From: Enoplosus armatus
Lineage: Eukaryota; Chordata; Actinopteri; Centrarchiformes; Enoplosidae
Direction of reading: 5' to 3'
Length of the DNA stretch: 64,000 nucleotides
Assembly (NCBI RefSeq): GCF_043641665.1
Contig: NC_092200.1
Coordinates: forward strand, 20,346,227-20,410,226
The translations under genes and the position numbers were made by a program. The notes below the pieces were generated by a model. It made no database searches. It was not told where the DNA came from and worked only from the letters and a program-made list of their open reading frames with translations. How positions within the stretch are numbered: position 1 is the stretch's first letter; each line of letters starts with the position of its first letter. This document shows positions 1 to 10,765 of the stretch, piece by piece.

Positions 1-200
1 CTTGAACTTTTCCACATTTTGTCACGTTACGACCACAAATCTAAATATATTTTATTGGAATTTTATGTGAAAGACCAACACAAAGTGGCACACAATTGTG
101 AAGTAGAAAGAAAATTATATATGATTTAAAAAAAAATTTACAAATAAAAAACTGAAAAGTACGGTGTGCAAAAGTATTCAGCCCCCTTTTCTCTGAGTGT
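1..200 (+). repeat. Left inverted repeat of the Tc1 element
   Basis: Reverse complement of the right repeat at 1385-1602. It contains outer (about 1-130) and inner (about 160-190) homologous blocks separated by an A/T-rich stretch. The tip is cut off by the window start. Confidence 0.88.
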
Positions 201-364
201 AACCAATTGCCTTCAGAAGTTGCCTGATGATTGCTGAATGATCGAATGTTGACCTAATGACTAAATAGAGTCCACCTGTGTGTAATCTAATCTGAGTACA
301 AATACAGCTGTTCTGTGACGGCCTCAGAAGTTTGTTAAGAGAATATTGGGGAGCAAACAGCATC

Positions 365-1384
365 ATGATGTCCAAGGAACACACCAGACAGGTCAGGGAT
401 AAAGTTGTGGAGAAGTTTAAAGCAGGGTTAGGCTATAAAAAGATTTCCCAAGCTTTGAACATCTCACGGAGCGCTGTTCAATCCATCATCCGGAAATGGA
501 AATTGTATGGCACAACTGCAAACCTACCAAGACACGGCCGTCCACCTAAACTTACAGGCCGAACAAGGAGAGCACTGATCAGAGATGCAGCCAAGAGGCC
601 CATGGCGACTCTCGACGAACTGCAGAGATCCACAGCTCAGGTGGGGGAATCTGTCCACAGGACAACTATTAGTCGTGCGCTGCACAAATCTGGCCTTTAT
701 GGAAGAGTGGCAAGAAGAAAGCCATTGTTAAAAGAAAACCATAAGAAGTCCCGTTTGCAGTTTGCCAGAAGCCATATGGGAGACACAGCAAACATGTGGA
801 AGAAGGTGCTCTGGTCAGATGAGACCAAAATTGAACTTTTTGGCCTAAATGCAAAACGCTATGTGTGGCGGAAAACTAACACTGCACATCACTCTAAACA
901 CACCATCCCCACTGTCAAACATGGTGGTGGCAGCATCATGCTCTGGGGGTGCTTCTCTTCAGCAGGGACAGGGAAGATGGTCAGAGTTGATGGGAAGATG
1001 GATGGAGCCAAATACAGGGCAATCTTGGAAGAAAACCTGTTGGAGTCTGCAAAAGACTTGAGACCGGGGCGGAGGTTCACCTTCCAGCAGGACAACGACC
1101 CTAAACATAAAGCCAGGGCTACAATGGAATGGTTTAAAACAAAACATATTCATGTGTTAGAATGGCCCAGTCAAAGTCCAGACCTAAATCCAATCGAGAA
1201 TCTGTGGCAAGATCTGAAAACTGCCGTTCACAAACGCTCTCCATCTAATCTGACTGAGCTTGAGCTGTTTTGCAAGGAAGAATGGGCAAAAATCTCAGTC
1301 TCTCGATGTGCAAAGCTGGTAGAGACATACCCCAAAAGACTTGCAGCTGTAATTGCAGCAAAAGGCGGTTCCACAAAGTATTGA
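365..1384 (+). CDS. Tc1-like transposase, apparently intact
   Basis: Cut-and-paste transposase of the Tc1 family, acting in the nucleus on the flanking inverted repeats. The frame is open from a TTG at 332, but the natural start is the ATG at 365 (or 368, before SKEHTRQ), giving about 339 residues, the usual Tc1 length. The N-terminal part is a bipartite paired-like helix-turn-helix region with a GRPPKLT linker. The catalytic triad is visible: D in LWSDETK near residue 152, D in QQDNDPKH near residue 243, and E in NPIENLW near residue 278, so DD34E. A GGGS segment (HGGGSIMLWG) lies between the first two. No stop or frameshift is seen, which is rare among fish Tc1 copies. Whether it is active cannot be told from sequence alone. 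Confidence 0.92.
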   Translation: MMSKEHTRQVRDKVVEKFKAGLGYKKISQALNISRSAVQSIIRKWKLYGTTANLPRHGRPPKLTGRTRRALIRDAAKRPMATLDELQRSTAQVGESVHRTTISRALHKSGLYGRVARRKPLLKENHKKSRLQFARSHMGDTANMWKKVLWSDETKIELFGLNAKRYVWRKTNTAHHSKHTIPTVKHGGGSIMLWGCFSSAGTGKMVRVDGKMDGAKYRAILEENLLESAKDLRPGRRFTFQQDNDPKHKARATMEWFKTKHIHVLEWPSQSPDLNPIENLWQDLKTAVHKRSPSNLTELELFCKEEWAKISVSRCAKLVETYPKRLAAVIAAKGGSTKY

Positions 1385-1602
1385 CTCAGGGGGGCTGAAT
1401 ACTTTTGCACACCGTACTTTTCAGTTTTTTATTTGTAAATTTTTTTTTTAATCATGTATAATTTTCTTTCTACTTCACAATTGTGTGCCACTTTGTGTTG
1501 GTCTTTCACATAAAATTCCAATAAAATATATTTCTGTTTGTGGTCGTAATGTGACAAAATGTGGAAAAGTTCAAGGGGGCTGAATACTTTTGCAAGCCAC
1601 TG
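1385..1602 (+). repeat. Right inverted repeat of the Tc1 element
   Basis: Mirror of the left repeat. It starts directly after the transposase stop with CAGGGGGGCTGAATACTTTT and ends in the tip CAAGCCACTG, followed by TA. Confidence 0.9.
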
Positions 1603-1799
1603 TATGTACATGTTGACAGCAGAGAGAGCTGATTAAATGACAATAAAGTGGCATAAACAAATCCACCAGTATCATTACAAGAACATGTGGCTGTATGAGC
1701 ACTGCAGACTTTCATCTAAACTCAAATTTGTCTCCAGGGAATAGATTGGCACTGAATCTCTGCACAGCAGCCAGACTGGGAGTACTGGGAAAGAGGCAT

Positions 1800-2010
1800 G
1801 GGGGGGGGGCTGAGAGAGAGAGAGAGAGATGAGTAGCTAGGGAAGGAGAGAGAGAGAGGGTGAGAGACATAGAGCCACAAAAAGAGAGAGCATCCCTGGA
1901 GAACAAACCTGCCTGGTGACGTCAGCAGCAGATGGCATCAATGTCTTTACTGCTGGAAGAAGAAGAGAGACAGAGGAGAGGAGAGGAAGGAGGGAGGAGG
2001 AGGAGGAGGA
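1800..2010 (+). repeat. GA-rich tract upstream of the neurod6-like gene
   Basis: A G-run (1801-1810) followed by GAGAGA and GGAGGAGG stretches up to about 2010. Purine-rich 5' flanks and 5'UTRs are common in neural genes. This one overlaps the presumed first exon and may be part of its leader. Confidence 0.6.
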
Positions 2011-2090
2011 CAGATCGTTGCTGCTGAAAGCCTGTCTGAGTGTCTGGAAGCTTCAGGAAGATGCTTGCGGGAATTTAACACTAAAACTGG
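1915..2090 (+). other. Presumed 5' noncoding exon of the neurod6-like gene
   Basis: NeuroD-family genes usually have a short noncoding first exon and a single coding exon. A good splice donor, CTGG followed by GTGAGAGG, lies at 2091, and a matching acceptor (pyrimidine tract ending CTGCAG) ends at 2602, just before the ATG. The left limit of this exon is not defined by any signal I can identify. Inference from gene-family structure plus the donor and acceptor pair. Confidence 0.4.
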
Positions 2091-2608
2091 GTGAGAGGCT
2101 CATCAGTTACTGACAGAAGGACATTTACATAAAAATGGATATAAGATTTGTCTGATTTTTGTATGAGGTTGACTCGTCTAGTTGAACGATAATAGGCTAG
2201 TAATAAAAAGAGGTGGGCTCATTATGTTTAGTAACCTAGCTGTATGACAATTCTTATTTTTTCTAAACTATGTTTTCCCACCATTTGGATTTAAGCTATA
2301 TCTCACTTTTGCCCCAGAGTGATTATTGTTTTATCTCATGTAATGTTATCTGGTGTTACGTTATGTTGTGTTGTGTTTACAGGCACTAGGACTATTTTTT
2401 TTATGATTTCTACTTTAACAGTAACAGCTAATAGCTACTACAAAGTAGTATTTAATTATTATCATAATAAGAACAATAATGATTATAATAGTGATTATTG
2501 GCAATTTAGTTAAAGATATAGGTTGTTGCAGTGATTTTTTTCAGAACCTGTCCGTCCAACCTAATAACCTATTCATTTTGCTTTTCCCCAACCATGCTGC
2601 AGGACGAC

Positions 2609-3511
2609 ATGTTGACTGTGCCATTTGATGAGCCGTCCTCCAACCAGACCGGCAGTGCCTTCAGGACCAGCTGGGCCACCAACCAATTAGTCAAATCGGT
2701 TAAGCCAGAGCCTTACAGAGACTTGGAGGACACGCTTGAGTCCGAGAGAGTGGATGAAGTGAGGGATGACGAAGAGGAGGAAGAGGAAGAGGAACAAGCG
2801 GGAGGTCTGAGAAGAAGGGGGTCTCATAAAAAGAACCTGAGCCAGGCCCGTCTGGACCGGGTTCGACTGCGGCGCATTGAGGCGAATGCGCGGGAAAGGA
2901 ACCGGATGCACGGTCTGAACAACGCGCTGGACAGCCTGAGGAAAGTGGTTCCCTGCTACTCCAAGACGCAGAAGCTGTCGAAAATAGAGACGCTCCGCTT
3001 GGCCAAGAACTACATCTGGGCCCTTAGTGAGATCCTGAGAACCGGGAAAAGACCGGATCTACTCACGTTCGTCCAGACTCTGTGCAAGGGTCTCTCCCAG
3101 CCCACCACTAACCTGGTGGCCAGCTGTCTGCAGCTCAACCCCCGAAGCTTCATCTCGGAGCCAGGCGGGGAGTCATTTTCCCTTTACCCAGCCTACCACC
3201 ACGGACCTGAGGTAGTGGACTCCAGCTCAGCGGACAGCGGCAGGCCCCAGCGGCCCTTCGTCTCCCTTTGCAGTCCGTCTCCAGACTGCTCCAGCCCTCT
3301 GGATGCAGGGATCCTCAGTTCACCCATCAACTTCAACGGGATTTTCTCCCTGAAACACGAGGAACCGGTGGATTACCGGAGCTGTCACTACGGCCTCCGC
3401 TACTGCTCCATCGGCCAGGGCTCCTCTGCAGACCTTAGCACATATGACATCCACCTCCGGGGCCAGTTTTACCAGGTGCAGGAGGAATTAAACAAGCCTT
3501 TCAATAATTAA
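2609..3511 (+). CDS. neurod6: Neurogenic bHLH transcription factor, NeuroD6-like
   Basis: A nuclear E-box-binding bHLH factor of the NeuroD family. Family members drive neuronal differentiation as heterodimers with E proteins. The start at 2609 gives MLTVPFDE, matching the NeuroD6-type N-terminus; an ATG at 2594 is in frame but sits before the likely splice acceptor ending at 2602. The 300-residue product has an acidic run ([11 protein letters not shown], about 53-63), a basic stretch (RRRGSHKK), then the bHLH domain at about 90-143 ([43 protein letters not shown]). It is followed by the NeuroD-specific region ([20 protein letters not shown]) and a C-terminal [16 protein letters not shown] motif most like NeuroD6. 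It is shorter than mammalian NeuroD6 (about 337). NeuroD2 or NeuroD1 are less likely because of the N-terminus and C-terminal motif. Which of the fish a/b paralogues it is cannot be decided here. Confidence 0.9.
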   Translation: MLTVPFDEPSSNQTGSAFRTSWATNQLVKSVKPEPYRDLEDTLESERVDEVRDDEEEEEEEEQAGGLRRRGSHKKNLSQARLDRVRLRRIEANARERNRMHGLNNALDSLRKVVPCYSKTQKLSKIETLRLAKNYIWALSEILRTGKRPDLLTFVQTLCKGLSQPTTNLVASCLQLNPRSFISEPGGESFSLYPAYHHGPEVVDSSSADSGRPQRPFVSLCSPSPDCSSPLDAGILSSPINFNGIFSLKHEEPVDYRSCHYGLRYCSIGQGSSADLSTYDIHLRGQFYQVQEELNKPFNN

Positions 3512-3567
3512 AGGACCATATAGGTTATATTGATTGAATAGAAGCCCAGTCATCCCTCTGATAACGA

Positions 3568-3573
3568 AATAAA
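3568..3573 (+). terminator. Candidate polyadenylation signal
   Basis: AATAAA 57 bases after the neurod6-like stop codon. It is the nearest canonical signal, but NeuroD transcripts often use longer 3'UTRs, so this may not be the main site. Confidence 0.35.
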
Positions 3574-3630
3574 TATTAAGAATGAACATTTTGGGGGCCG
3601 CTTGGTTGTGGCCCATCTGATGGAAGATAA

Positions 3631-4093
3631 CACTGGGGAACAATTTGAAAAAAAAATTCTGTTGAGTTAGATTTTTATGCTGATTAAAACTTAAATTGGC
3701 ATGCTGATTCCAAAATTGCAGTCAGTTTTTTTCTAGCACGTCAAGTTTTTTCTCCACAGCTTACCCTCCAGATAAGCAAAATTCCACTGATTAGCTGTAG
3801 TAAGACTTGCCAGCTGATTACGATTGGACTCATCTACAGCTACGTGGCAACTTGTTTGTGCAGTCACAATTGAGACAGTGCGGTGAGAGGTGTGTGCAGC
3901 TCCCAATAGGTCAGTACTATCACACACATCTGTTAAGTACAGTATTTTTCATATTTTTTAAGAAAACGGGGATCCTATAGTTCAAAAACTTGACGTGATA
4001 GAGAAAAACTGAGATCAGTTTTGGATTCCGCACCCAAAAATTAGTTAAAAACAGCTGTCAGACCTAACTCAACAAAAATTGTGTTCCCCAGTG
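3631..4093. mobile_element. Palindromic nonautonomous DNA transposon (463 bp)
   Basis: The ends are CACTGGGGAACA at 3631 and its complement TGTTCCCCAGTG ending at 4093. Imperfect inverted repeats of more than 100 bp run inward (GTTGAGTTAG on the left pairs with CTAACTCAAC on the right; AGCACGTCAAG pairs with CTTGACGTGAT). TAA flanks both sides, consistent with a 3-bp target duplication as in PIF/Harbinger elements. It has no coding capacity. Family assignment is tentative. Confidence 0.7.
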
Positions 4094-4354
4094 TAATTAA
4101 TTGCTCTTAGGCTATTTTGTTGCATTCTATTAAGGAATACTGGAAATACGACACATGGTGTGGTACACACACCTACATGCACAGACACACGCACAGACAT
4201 GGGTGCAAAAGCTGGTATTTTTACTACAACTGACCACACTGCAATAAAAGTGAACAATGGCAAAGGGAACTATGCAATACAGAGTAGATAGCGTCACATC
4301 TGAATGAAAAGAGGCTAAAGACGCGTTTCTATCTGCATTTCTCATCATCATTAT

Positions 4355-4388
<34 letters not shown>

Positions 4389-4412
4389 CAATAATAATAA
4401 TTACAATTATTA
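4355..4412. repeat. (AAT)n microsatellite
   Basis: About a dozen ATA/AAT units, interrupted once by CAACAA. Confidence 0.9.
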
Positions 4413-7400
4413 TTAGTATATCATTAATTTATGTAATCTACGAGTATATAACGAGTGATCAGCGTGTTTTCCTTCTTTGGTGTCTACATAAAATCACAAA
4501 ATTAAGTATTGAGTGAACCTTTCTTTGAAAATATGTAAATAACTTAATAATAAATTATATGTTTGTTTATAAGGGAAAACTGGGACTATACCCGACGGTT
4601 TATAAGCGTTTTGGAATTGTACAGTTAGGATCACAATGATTTAGATATTGGTGGTAATAATGTCACGTTACATTTAGGCCTTTAAATGTTCGGGATGTTC
4701 CTTAACGATTAAATAAAGCAAATAAATTCCCATTGCAGCTATTTAAAATAAATGAGAATTTATTCAGACTTTCAGCCTCTTAATCTACAGTCAAATCAAA
4801 CATTTTTGTTTCTGCTATGGTTGTCATGGTGGGCCGACAGATGAATTTGCTGTTGAAATGTGATGTGATTGGAGCCTACTTCGCCCTCAGAGAGAGTATT
4901 ATTTTACCTGATATGTAATGCATCAGAAACATGACTAATACAATACATATCTGTAATCTTTTTACAGACAAACATTGGCGTTTAATTGTTATCAGCTAAG
5001 AGGTGGATTTTTGGAGAGCGTCTGTTCTGGTGCACTACACTTTTGCTGCATTCAACCTTGTCACAAATGTGTTTTATACAACTAATAAAACACACATTAT
5101 TAAAGTAGGCTGCACTGCATGTTCCTAAACTGTGTTCTCTGCGACAAGGAGGGCGCGTTTACTTTATTTGGAAGCATGGTCTTTATGACACTGTTTCATG
5201 ACTCGGCGGAGGTGTTTGATAAAGATAGATATGTTCCTGATTTGCTATCGCGTTTCAAGTCAATATATTTCTTTATGTGATAGGCAGCAAATATGATATT
5301 TGTGGGTGTTCGCGCTAGGAGGTATCCTCTTGACGAGAACATTAAAGAGAACAAAATCACATTAAATTATACATTTTAGCCATTTGGGCTGTACATATCT
5401 GAGTGAAAGATCAAAGAGCTTAAAAAGAGCAGACTTTGCGCAAACGAACATCAGCATCAACATCAAAATCCAAGTTAAAGGAGCCTATAAAGACAGTAAC
5501 AGTTACAACGTTGACCTCCTGACAATGTGTGCGTGTCTGTATACATTCTACTTCATTTTAAACACATTTTTCCAAAATGTTGCCTTGCAAGTTTTGGAAA
5601 CTTAAAGATCTGCATTCAGGCTGCTTTGAAAGGGTACGATTTTCATGCCCATCAAAAATAAATTCAAACGACTATGTCAATCTGTTGGAACTGACAGACG
5701 TTTGTAATAACATCCTAGTGTGAATGCAGCAAAACAAAATTCCACGTTTCATAAATATCCAGCCTTTAGGCCAAAAATCAAACATGGTAAATAAATGAAC
5801 AACACAATTTTCACATTCAAGGGAAACGCGTGGTTTTACGTGTTTGGACATTTATTTGTTGTCAGATAATTTGAAGGATCACCTGCTCCTTTGTGGCTTG
5901 GTAAAACTCTTAGTTCTTAAAAGAAACACATTTTGGTCCTAACAATCATGGTTGGGGTAAAATTGTATCTACATTTAAAAAGAATTATAACCCTCATACC
6001 AATAAAATTAAAATATATTGTAGGTAAATATTAAGTACTGTTAGCAGCCCTTAGCTTTACGAGGATTTTAGCATACCCAGCCCATAATGCTTCAGACAGT
6101 AATTATATTAAGATAACGCTCAATTCTAATTTCCTGCCCTTCTACATTAAAACCAAATCCGTGAAGTATCAGACTGTATCTGACAATGGTTGATTGTGTG
6201 GTGAGAAGGTGTGTCTAGCCATCATAGTGCATTTTCACACTATTCTCACCCATATTCTCACTGTGACAGGGCGACAGCTAGCATTTCACTCTTCACACCT
6301 TTAACATCTCACTTACGCCAACATTAGCTGCAAGTTGTCAGCTTCTGAATAGTCAAATGAAATTAACACATTATTTGAAATAAAACCTGCTCTGTGCCAC
6401 CTGTGCTTGATCTTTTTGTTTGCGTCAATGGAATATCAGATTAAAGGAACAAAATATGTGCAGCAGAGGCTGAGATATCCTGATTTTGTCCCTACAGGTC
6501 TTGTTTCAACAAAACTGGATACTTAATTTCCCATGATGCAACTGTTGGATTTTTCATTTCACCCTTACCCACATCTTTCAAACTCTACTCCTCCTGTTTG
6601 TAACACAGGTTTTCTGTTACAAATATGTAGTCTCTATACTTTGACAACATCAGTGTTATTTTCTCAAACCTGACAGAGCTACTCAAGAGCCACAGAAGAC
6701 ACTGTTCACAGGCTGAGTACACCTTATGATGAGTAAACTTAACTTGTGTAAATCCACTCAAAATCAATGGATAACTTCTGCACTGTCTTTTCACATGCTC
6801 AGTACTGTTAATTCACACATTGCATTTTTTTTAAATCATGGTTATGCAACCGTCAATGAAACTATTACTGCAGAATGTTTACATTTAAAAAAAATCCAGG
6901 AGACTTTTAGAGCCTGACAAAAGGAAGTCTGGAAAATGATAACATTATGAATTGAAGTACAATTAGAGGAGGCAGGCTGAGGAAATGTGGCCTTGCAGCT
7001 GAAGATTTTCTCTTCTCTTCTCAATTATCAGGTAGTATTTATGACCCTAGAATCTGACTTGTAACACATGAAGCTGGGTGTTGTTAATGGTTGCAAACAA
7101 GCTTGAGCTCCATTGGGTTAACAAAGCAGCAGGCACCTAAATACTTCCAGAAGCATTTTAATAAATGAATAGCCTATAAATGAATATCCCTGTAATTAGC
7201 AGTGAAAAATGTCCTCCTCTGACTTGTGGGCTGGGTGTGTTCCAGACTCTTTCTCTACAGCTGGGTCTTGTTTCATCAACAATTCCTAGAAACAAAGCTG
7301 GTATGCAGAATCATGCAGATATTGACCAAATATTGTATATTCATAAGGACCTTTTGTTATTAAAAGGCACAATGTTTGTGAATTGTATTAGTTAGAAGAA

Positions 7401-7790
7401 AAGTACGTATGTTCACATTCCAGCAAAAATCTCCCCGCATGGGAGTATTAATTCAATGTGCATATACTTATCATTTCTTCCAAACTGTGGAAGTTAGGCC
7501 ATATTAAGATTATTGGCACCGTCCGACAACCTCTTTGAACCTTTGCTGCAACACAATGCAACGTCATCCTGCAACACACTGTGTTAGCCAATTGAATACG
7601 TAATGCAAGCATAATGCAAGCATACATTCCTGATAGATTCCTTTGTAAAAGGAACTCCATAATTCCACTATTCATCTGACAATCATCAAGAAAGAGAATA
7701 TAATTGGTGCCATTTCAATTTCCAGAGTTGTAACCTTGCTTTGCAGTGTTTTATGGATACAAACTCATGGATGTATCTGTCAAATTGGAC
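4413..7790. other. Noncoding stretch without recognised genes
   Basis: AT-rich sequence downstream of the neurod6-like gene. Open frames are short and random in composition. I see no transposon ends or RNA genes. Regulatory elements of the neighbouring developmental gene could lie here, but nothing in the sequence alone identifies them. Confidence 0.5.
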
Positions 7791-7821
7791 TTCCTGAACT
7801 GTATTTCATCCCCTCCACAGC

Positions 7822-7895
7822 ACAGCAAATTCCTTGTAATGTATGTTACTTGGCAATAAACAGTTTCTGATTCTCTGATTCTGATTCTGATTCTG
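7822..7895 (+). mobile_element. 3' end of a Rex1/CR1-group LINE
   Basis: The stretch from GCAAATTCCTTGTAATGTAT to TGGCAATAAACAGTTTCTG and a (GATTCTG)n tail is nearly identical to the 3' end of the full LINE at 44553-47436. It is a 5'-truncated copy of only about 75 bases. Confidence 0.85.
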
Positions 7896-8910
7896 TAGAC
7901 GCTCTAGGTGAAGCGGATAACTCCATGTGTATGGGAAAATACCTATATACTACTACACTATATACGTTTTACCAATTTAACTGAATGATCCCAGCCTTCC
8001 ATTTTGTAAGATTATAAAAAGCAATTTTTGATGTAAGCCCTCTTTGTGGGTCTTTGTGTGGTTATATTTCTGTCTGTGGAGTGCACAGAAGACATGCATG
8101 CACATAAAAACACACTCTGTTCTCTCCATCACAGGTCCCAGGTCGCAGGTGGTGTGGGACAGAATTTCCTCCATTAAATTCTCAATAATCTGGTTTTGGA
8201 TGAGGAGGGTGCTCTTGAGCCTGGTGGAGGGATTCTAGTTTTAATTAGAGAGTTTAAGATGCTAAGCCCCTTCGAACATTGGGCCTCAAGAGAGGTGGGT
8301 GCAGGTGATGCTCCAAAGCTGAAGTCGCACCATGGTTGCAGCCAAGAAGTCATTTGCATTTTAGACTGGAGTCACTTTGGCATTCATTGTGCTCTCCCCT
8401 GGCCCCTGAAGAACTCCCCCTACTTCTGTGTTTGGCACCATCCCACATTTGATTTTGGCAAGGCTGTCGGCTGTCCTATAAAGGTTTAGCAAAAAGCACT
8501 GGGAAATGACTAGGATGTGTTTATGACTATGCTGTGTGTGTTTAGAAAAACAAAATCAACAGAGTACTTCCTATTCCAAGCCTTTATAAGATGTGAAATT
8601 TCTCATGTATTCAGATTAAGCGCAAGTAAATCACTCACACATTCATACATTAATTTATTCACTTGACATTACCAACCTATCTGCACTCTAGTTGCTAGTG
8701 GGATGGCATGTAGACATTCTAAAAACACTCTTAAATCTTTGCAGGTGTTTCCCAAAAGAGCACTTTAAAGCCACCTTGTGCAATATTTGAAATTGGTAGG
8801 CTCAGTGCCCTAACACTCCAAGCCAACTATTGACAGCATGATGATCTACTTAGGGACCCTCAGTATTGGCTTTAACATATAGCATATCCCAACCAGTCAT
8901 CTGTCTAAGA
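7896..8910. other. Noncoding stretch without recognised features
   Basis: Only short open frames with no family resemblance. Confidence 0.4.
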
Positions 8911-9060
8911 ATAAAAATCAGCGTTATTGGCCAAGTATGTATACACATACAAGAAATTTGACACTGGTTTTGAGTTGGCACGTAAACACGGAACAATTTA
9001 CAGGAAGATAGAAATAGACATACTGTACAGCTAAAAATAGGGACAACAAAGCTGAACAAA
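8911..9060 (-). mobile_element. LINE 3'-end remnant
   Basis: The stretch AATCAGCGTTATTGGCCAAG, then a CACATACAAG segment and TTTGACACTGGTTT, resembles the reverse-strand 3' end of fish Rex1-type LINEs. It is short and decayed, with no coding region left. Confidence 0.45.
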
Positions 9061-9071
9061 GACAACTAAAT

Positions 9072-9510
9072 GTAACCGGGCCAGAAAGGGACTCTTTTTT
9101 ATTTTTATCACAGGTCAACAACACCACTATGGTACTTTTCACCCAAAGATTATGCTCACACTTTATTTATATAATATTTATAATATTTATTTATTATAAA
9201 TAGGGGATTCCCACCAGCATAGGCAAGTCCACAATTAAAATCAGAGACTTGGATTCTACAGATAAAAATATAATTTATTATAAATCAGTAAAAATATAAA
9301 GCATGATTAACCAAGAATACTAATGCCAACAATATAAAACGACCATAAAATAATTAAAACAGAATAAAACATCTTTTTAAGATGAACTATTAATCAACCT
9401 GAAGAGGCGCTACAGCCAACTACAACACGGGGAGCATATTAAGTAAGTGGCATAAGGATGTTCACACACCATACCAAGCATAAACCATAAACCGATTGAA
9501 ATGCAAAAAC
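9072..9510. repeat. Dispersed repeat family C, copy 1
   Basis: Matches 16231-16665 over most of its length: GTAACC(G/A)GGCCAGAA, AGGGGATTCCCACC, GGCAAGTCCACAATTAAA, AATATAAAACGACCATAAAA, and a segment around ATCAACCTGAAGAGG. There is no coding capacity. It could be an LTR or a nonautonomous element; class not resolved. Confidence 0.75.
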
Positions 9511-9640
9511 AAAAGGCACTCACAGGGTAACTGCATGCAAACATAAAAGAAAGGAGCCACTTAACACACAGACAGTCTTACACTGAAATAGCTGTGACCA
9601 CCTCTATGAGAACTTCCTTACAATTTGTGACAAATATTCG

Positions 9641-9694
9641 AAGAATCAGAATCAGAAAATATTTCTGATCCTGATTCTGATTCTGATTCTGATA
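9641..9694. repeat. Facing GATTCTG-type tails (inverted repeat)
   Basis: AGAATCAGAATCAGAAA is followed within a few bases by CTGATCCTGATTCTGATTCT, forming a small hairpin made only of LINE-tail repeats pointing at each other. Confidence 0.7.
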
Positions 9695-10069
9695 AAATCC
9701 CCTACAAAATTCAGCTCAAAATTTAAAACTCAACAATATCAAAATACAAAACAACTATTCAAAGGGTAGTTTAATAAAAGACAGGCAAAAGTCAAGTAAA
9801 ACAAGGCATGAATATAAATACCCAATCATGAAACTATGTTGTACGTGCTCCGCCCTCTAACAGGCTTCACTATTGGTTTACCCCCTTCCAAGGCTCTGCC
9901 TCAGCACCTGGGACAAGTCTATGCACTCACCGCCCAACCGGGAGTGTAGCTCCCCTATAAAGCATTTGTTGTCTCCCTTTTTCAACTCAGCCACCTCGAG
10001 CATAGTCTGCGAATCTCATCTCACCACCCGCGATTTTGGATTTCACCTTCACCTTTAAGTGCTATTGTT

Positions 10070-10735
10070 ACAATGAGCAAGCCGTGTTTTGCATGTGCTG
10101 CTCTCGGATTCTCATGAGGCTTATTTTCTCTGCCTGGGTCGACAGGATCAGGCAGAAGCCGAAACCTGGTCTGACTATGCTTTGTCAAGTCGTGCCAGCC
10201 TGGTGCTGGCGACAGAGGCCACACTGGCGTGCTCCAAGCCTTGGTCAGACTACAACATGGAGGACGACTGTTGGGTTTATGCTTTCCTTCTTTAAGGAAG
10301 ACGACCTCCCTGGGTTGTTTGAGTCTGTTTTTTGGTGGTTCCCCATTCGGAGGCTCAGACATCGGGTTTGAGGCCTATACTGGACCTGCGCGCCCTGAAC
10401 GGCCACATTGCGACAAGGCCTTTTCAAATGCTCACGATCAGACAGCTTCTGGAGTGCATCCAGCCAGGGAACCTGAATGATGTCCATAGATCTGACCATT
10501 GCGTAGTTCCATGTCCCCATTCTGCCGCGTCACAGGAAGTACCTGCGCTTTGCGGCTAGGGGACAGAGCTTTCAATTCTGCCACCTGCCATTCTGCTGCC
10601 ACATGGCACAGTTGGGCTTCGCCCCAACAAAAGTGCCTTGTAGCCGAGCCAGCGGATGCCCTACCTCTGGCTGCTGTTGGACTCCTATCTAGAAATCTGA
10701 CCGAGTTTGTTAGTAGACCAAAACCATGACAACGA
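10070..10735 (+). pseudogene. DIRS-type retroelement fragment (gag-like plus RT)
   Basis: Decayed coding sequence of a tyrosine-recombinase (DIRS) retroelement. At about 10100-10260 one frame gives DSHEAYFLCLGRQDQAEAET, like the cysteine/histidine segment of DIRS ORF1. At about 10350-10480 another frame gives LRPILDLRALNGHI and MLTIRQLLECIQPG, like the start of DIRS reverse transcriptase. The matching PHRKYLRF-type region appears near 10530-10560 in yet another frame. The gag-like part is joined directly to RT, so there is an internal deletion as well as several frameshifts. No recombinase domain or inverted terminal repeat is visible. Confidence 0.6.
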
Positions 10736-10765
10736 GTTGTGAAACCAGAAGGCAGAGTTGCAGTT

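Larger units (their letters stand above)
1..1602 (+). mobile_element. Tc1/mariner element, Passport-like, near complete
   Basis: A class II transposon with long inverted repeats around one transposase gene. The right end reads ...CAAGCCACTG at 1602 followed by a TA at 1603-1604, the usual Tc1 target. The first base of the window pairs with about 1574 of the right repeat, so roughly 28 bases of the left tip lie outside the window. Both flanks show the inner repeat around GTGCAAAAGTATTCAGCCCC (left about 162-186, right about 1390-1415), giving the IR/DR layout of Tc1 elements with repeats of about 220 bp. The sequence strongly resembles the Passport group of fish Tc1 elements from my knowledge of that family. 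Left and right repeats differ at only a few places, suggesting a fairly young insertion. Confidence 0.93.

Noticed and set aside
332..364. Transposase start at the TTG at 332
   Set aside because: Non-ATG start; the family start (SKEHTRQ preceded by Met) fits the ATG at 365/368.
2531..2608. N-terminal extension of the neurod6-like protein from 2531
   Set aside because: The first codon is GTG, the residues before 2609 are unlike NeuroD proteins, and a good splice acceptor ends at 2602.
6585..8489. Several 60-97 codon frames between 6.6 and 8.5 kb
   Set aside because: Short, overlapping on both strands, with no recognisable motif or splice context; expected by chance.
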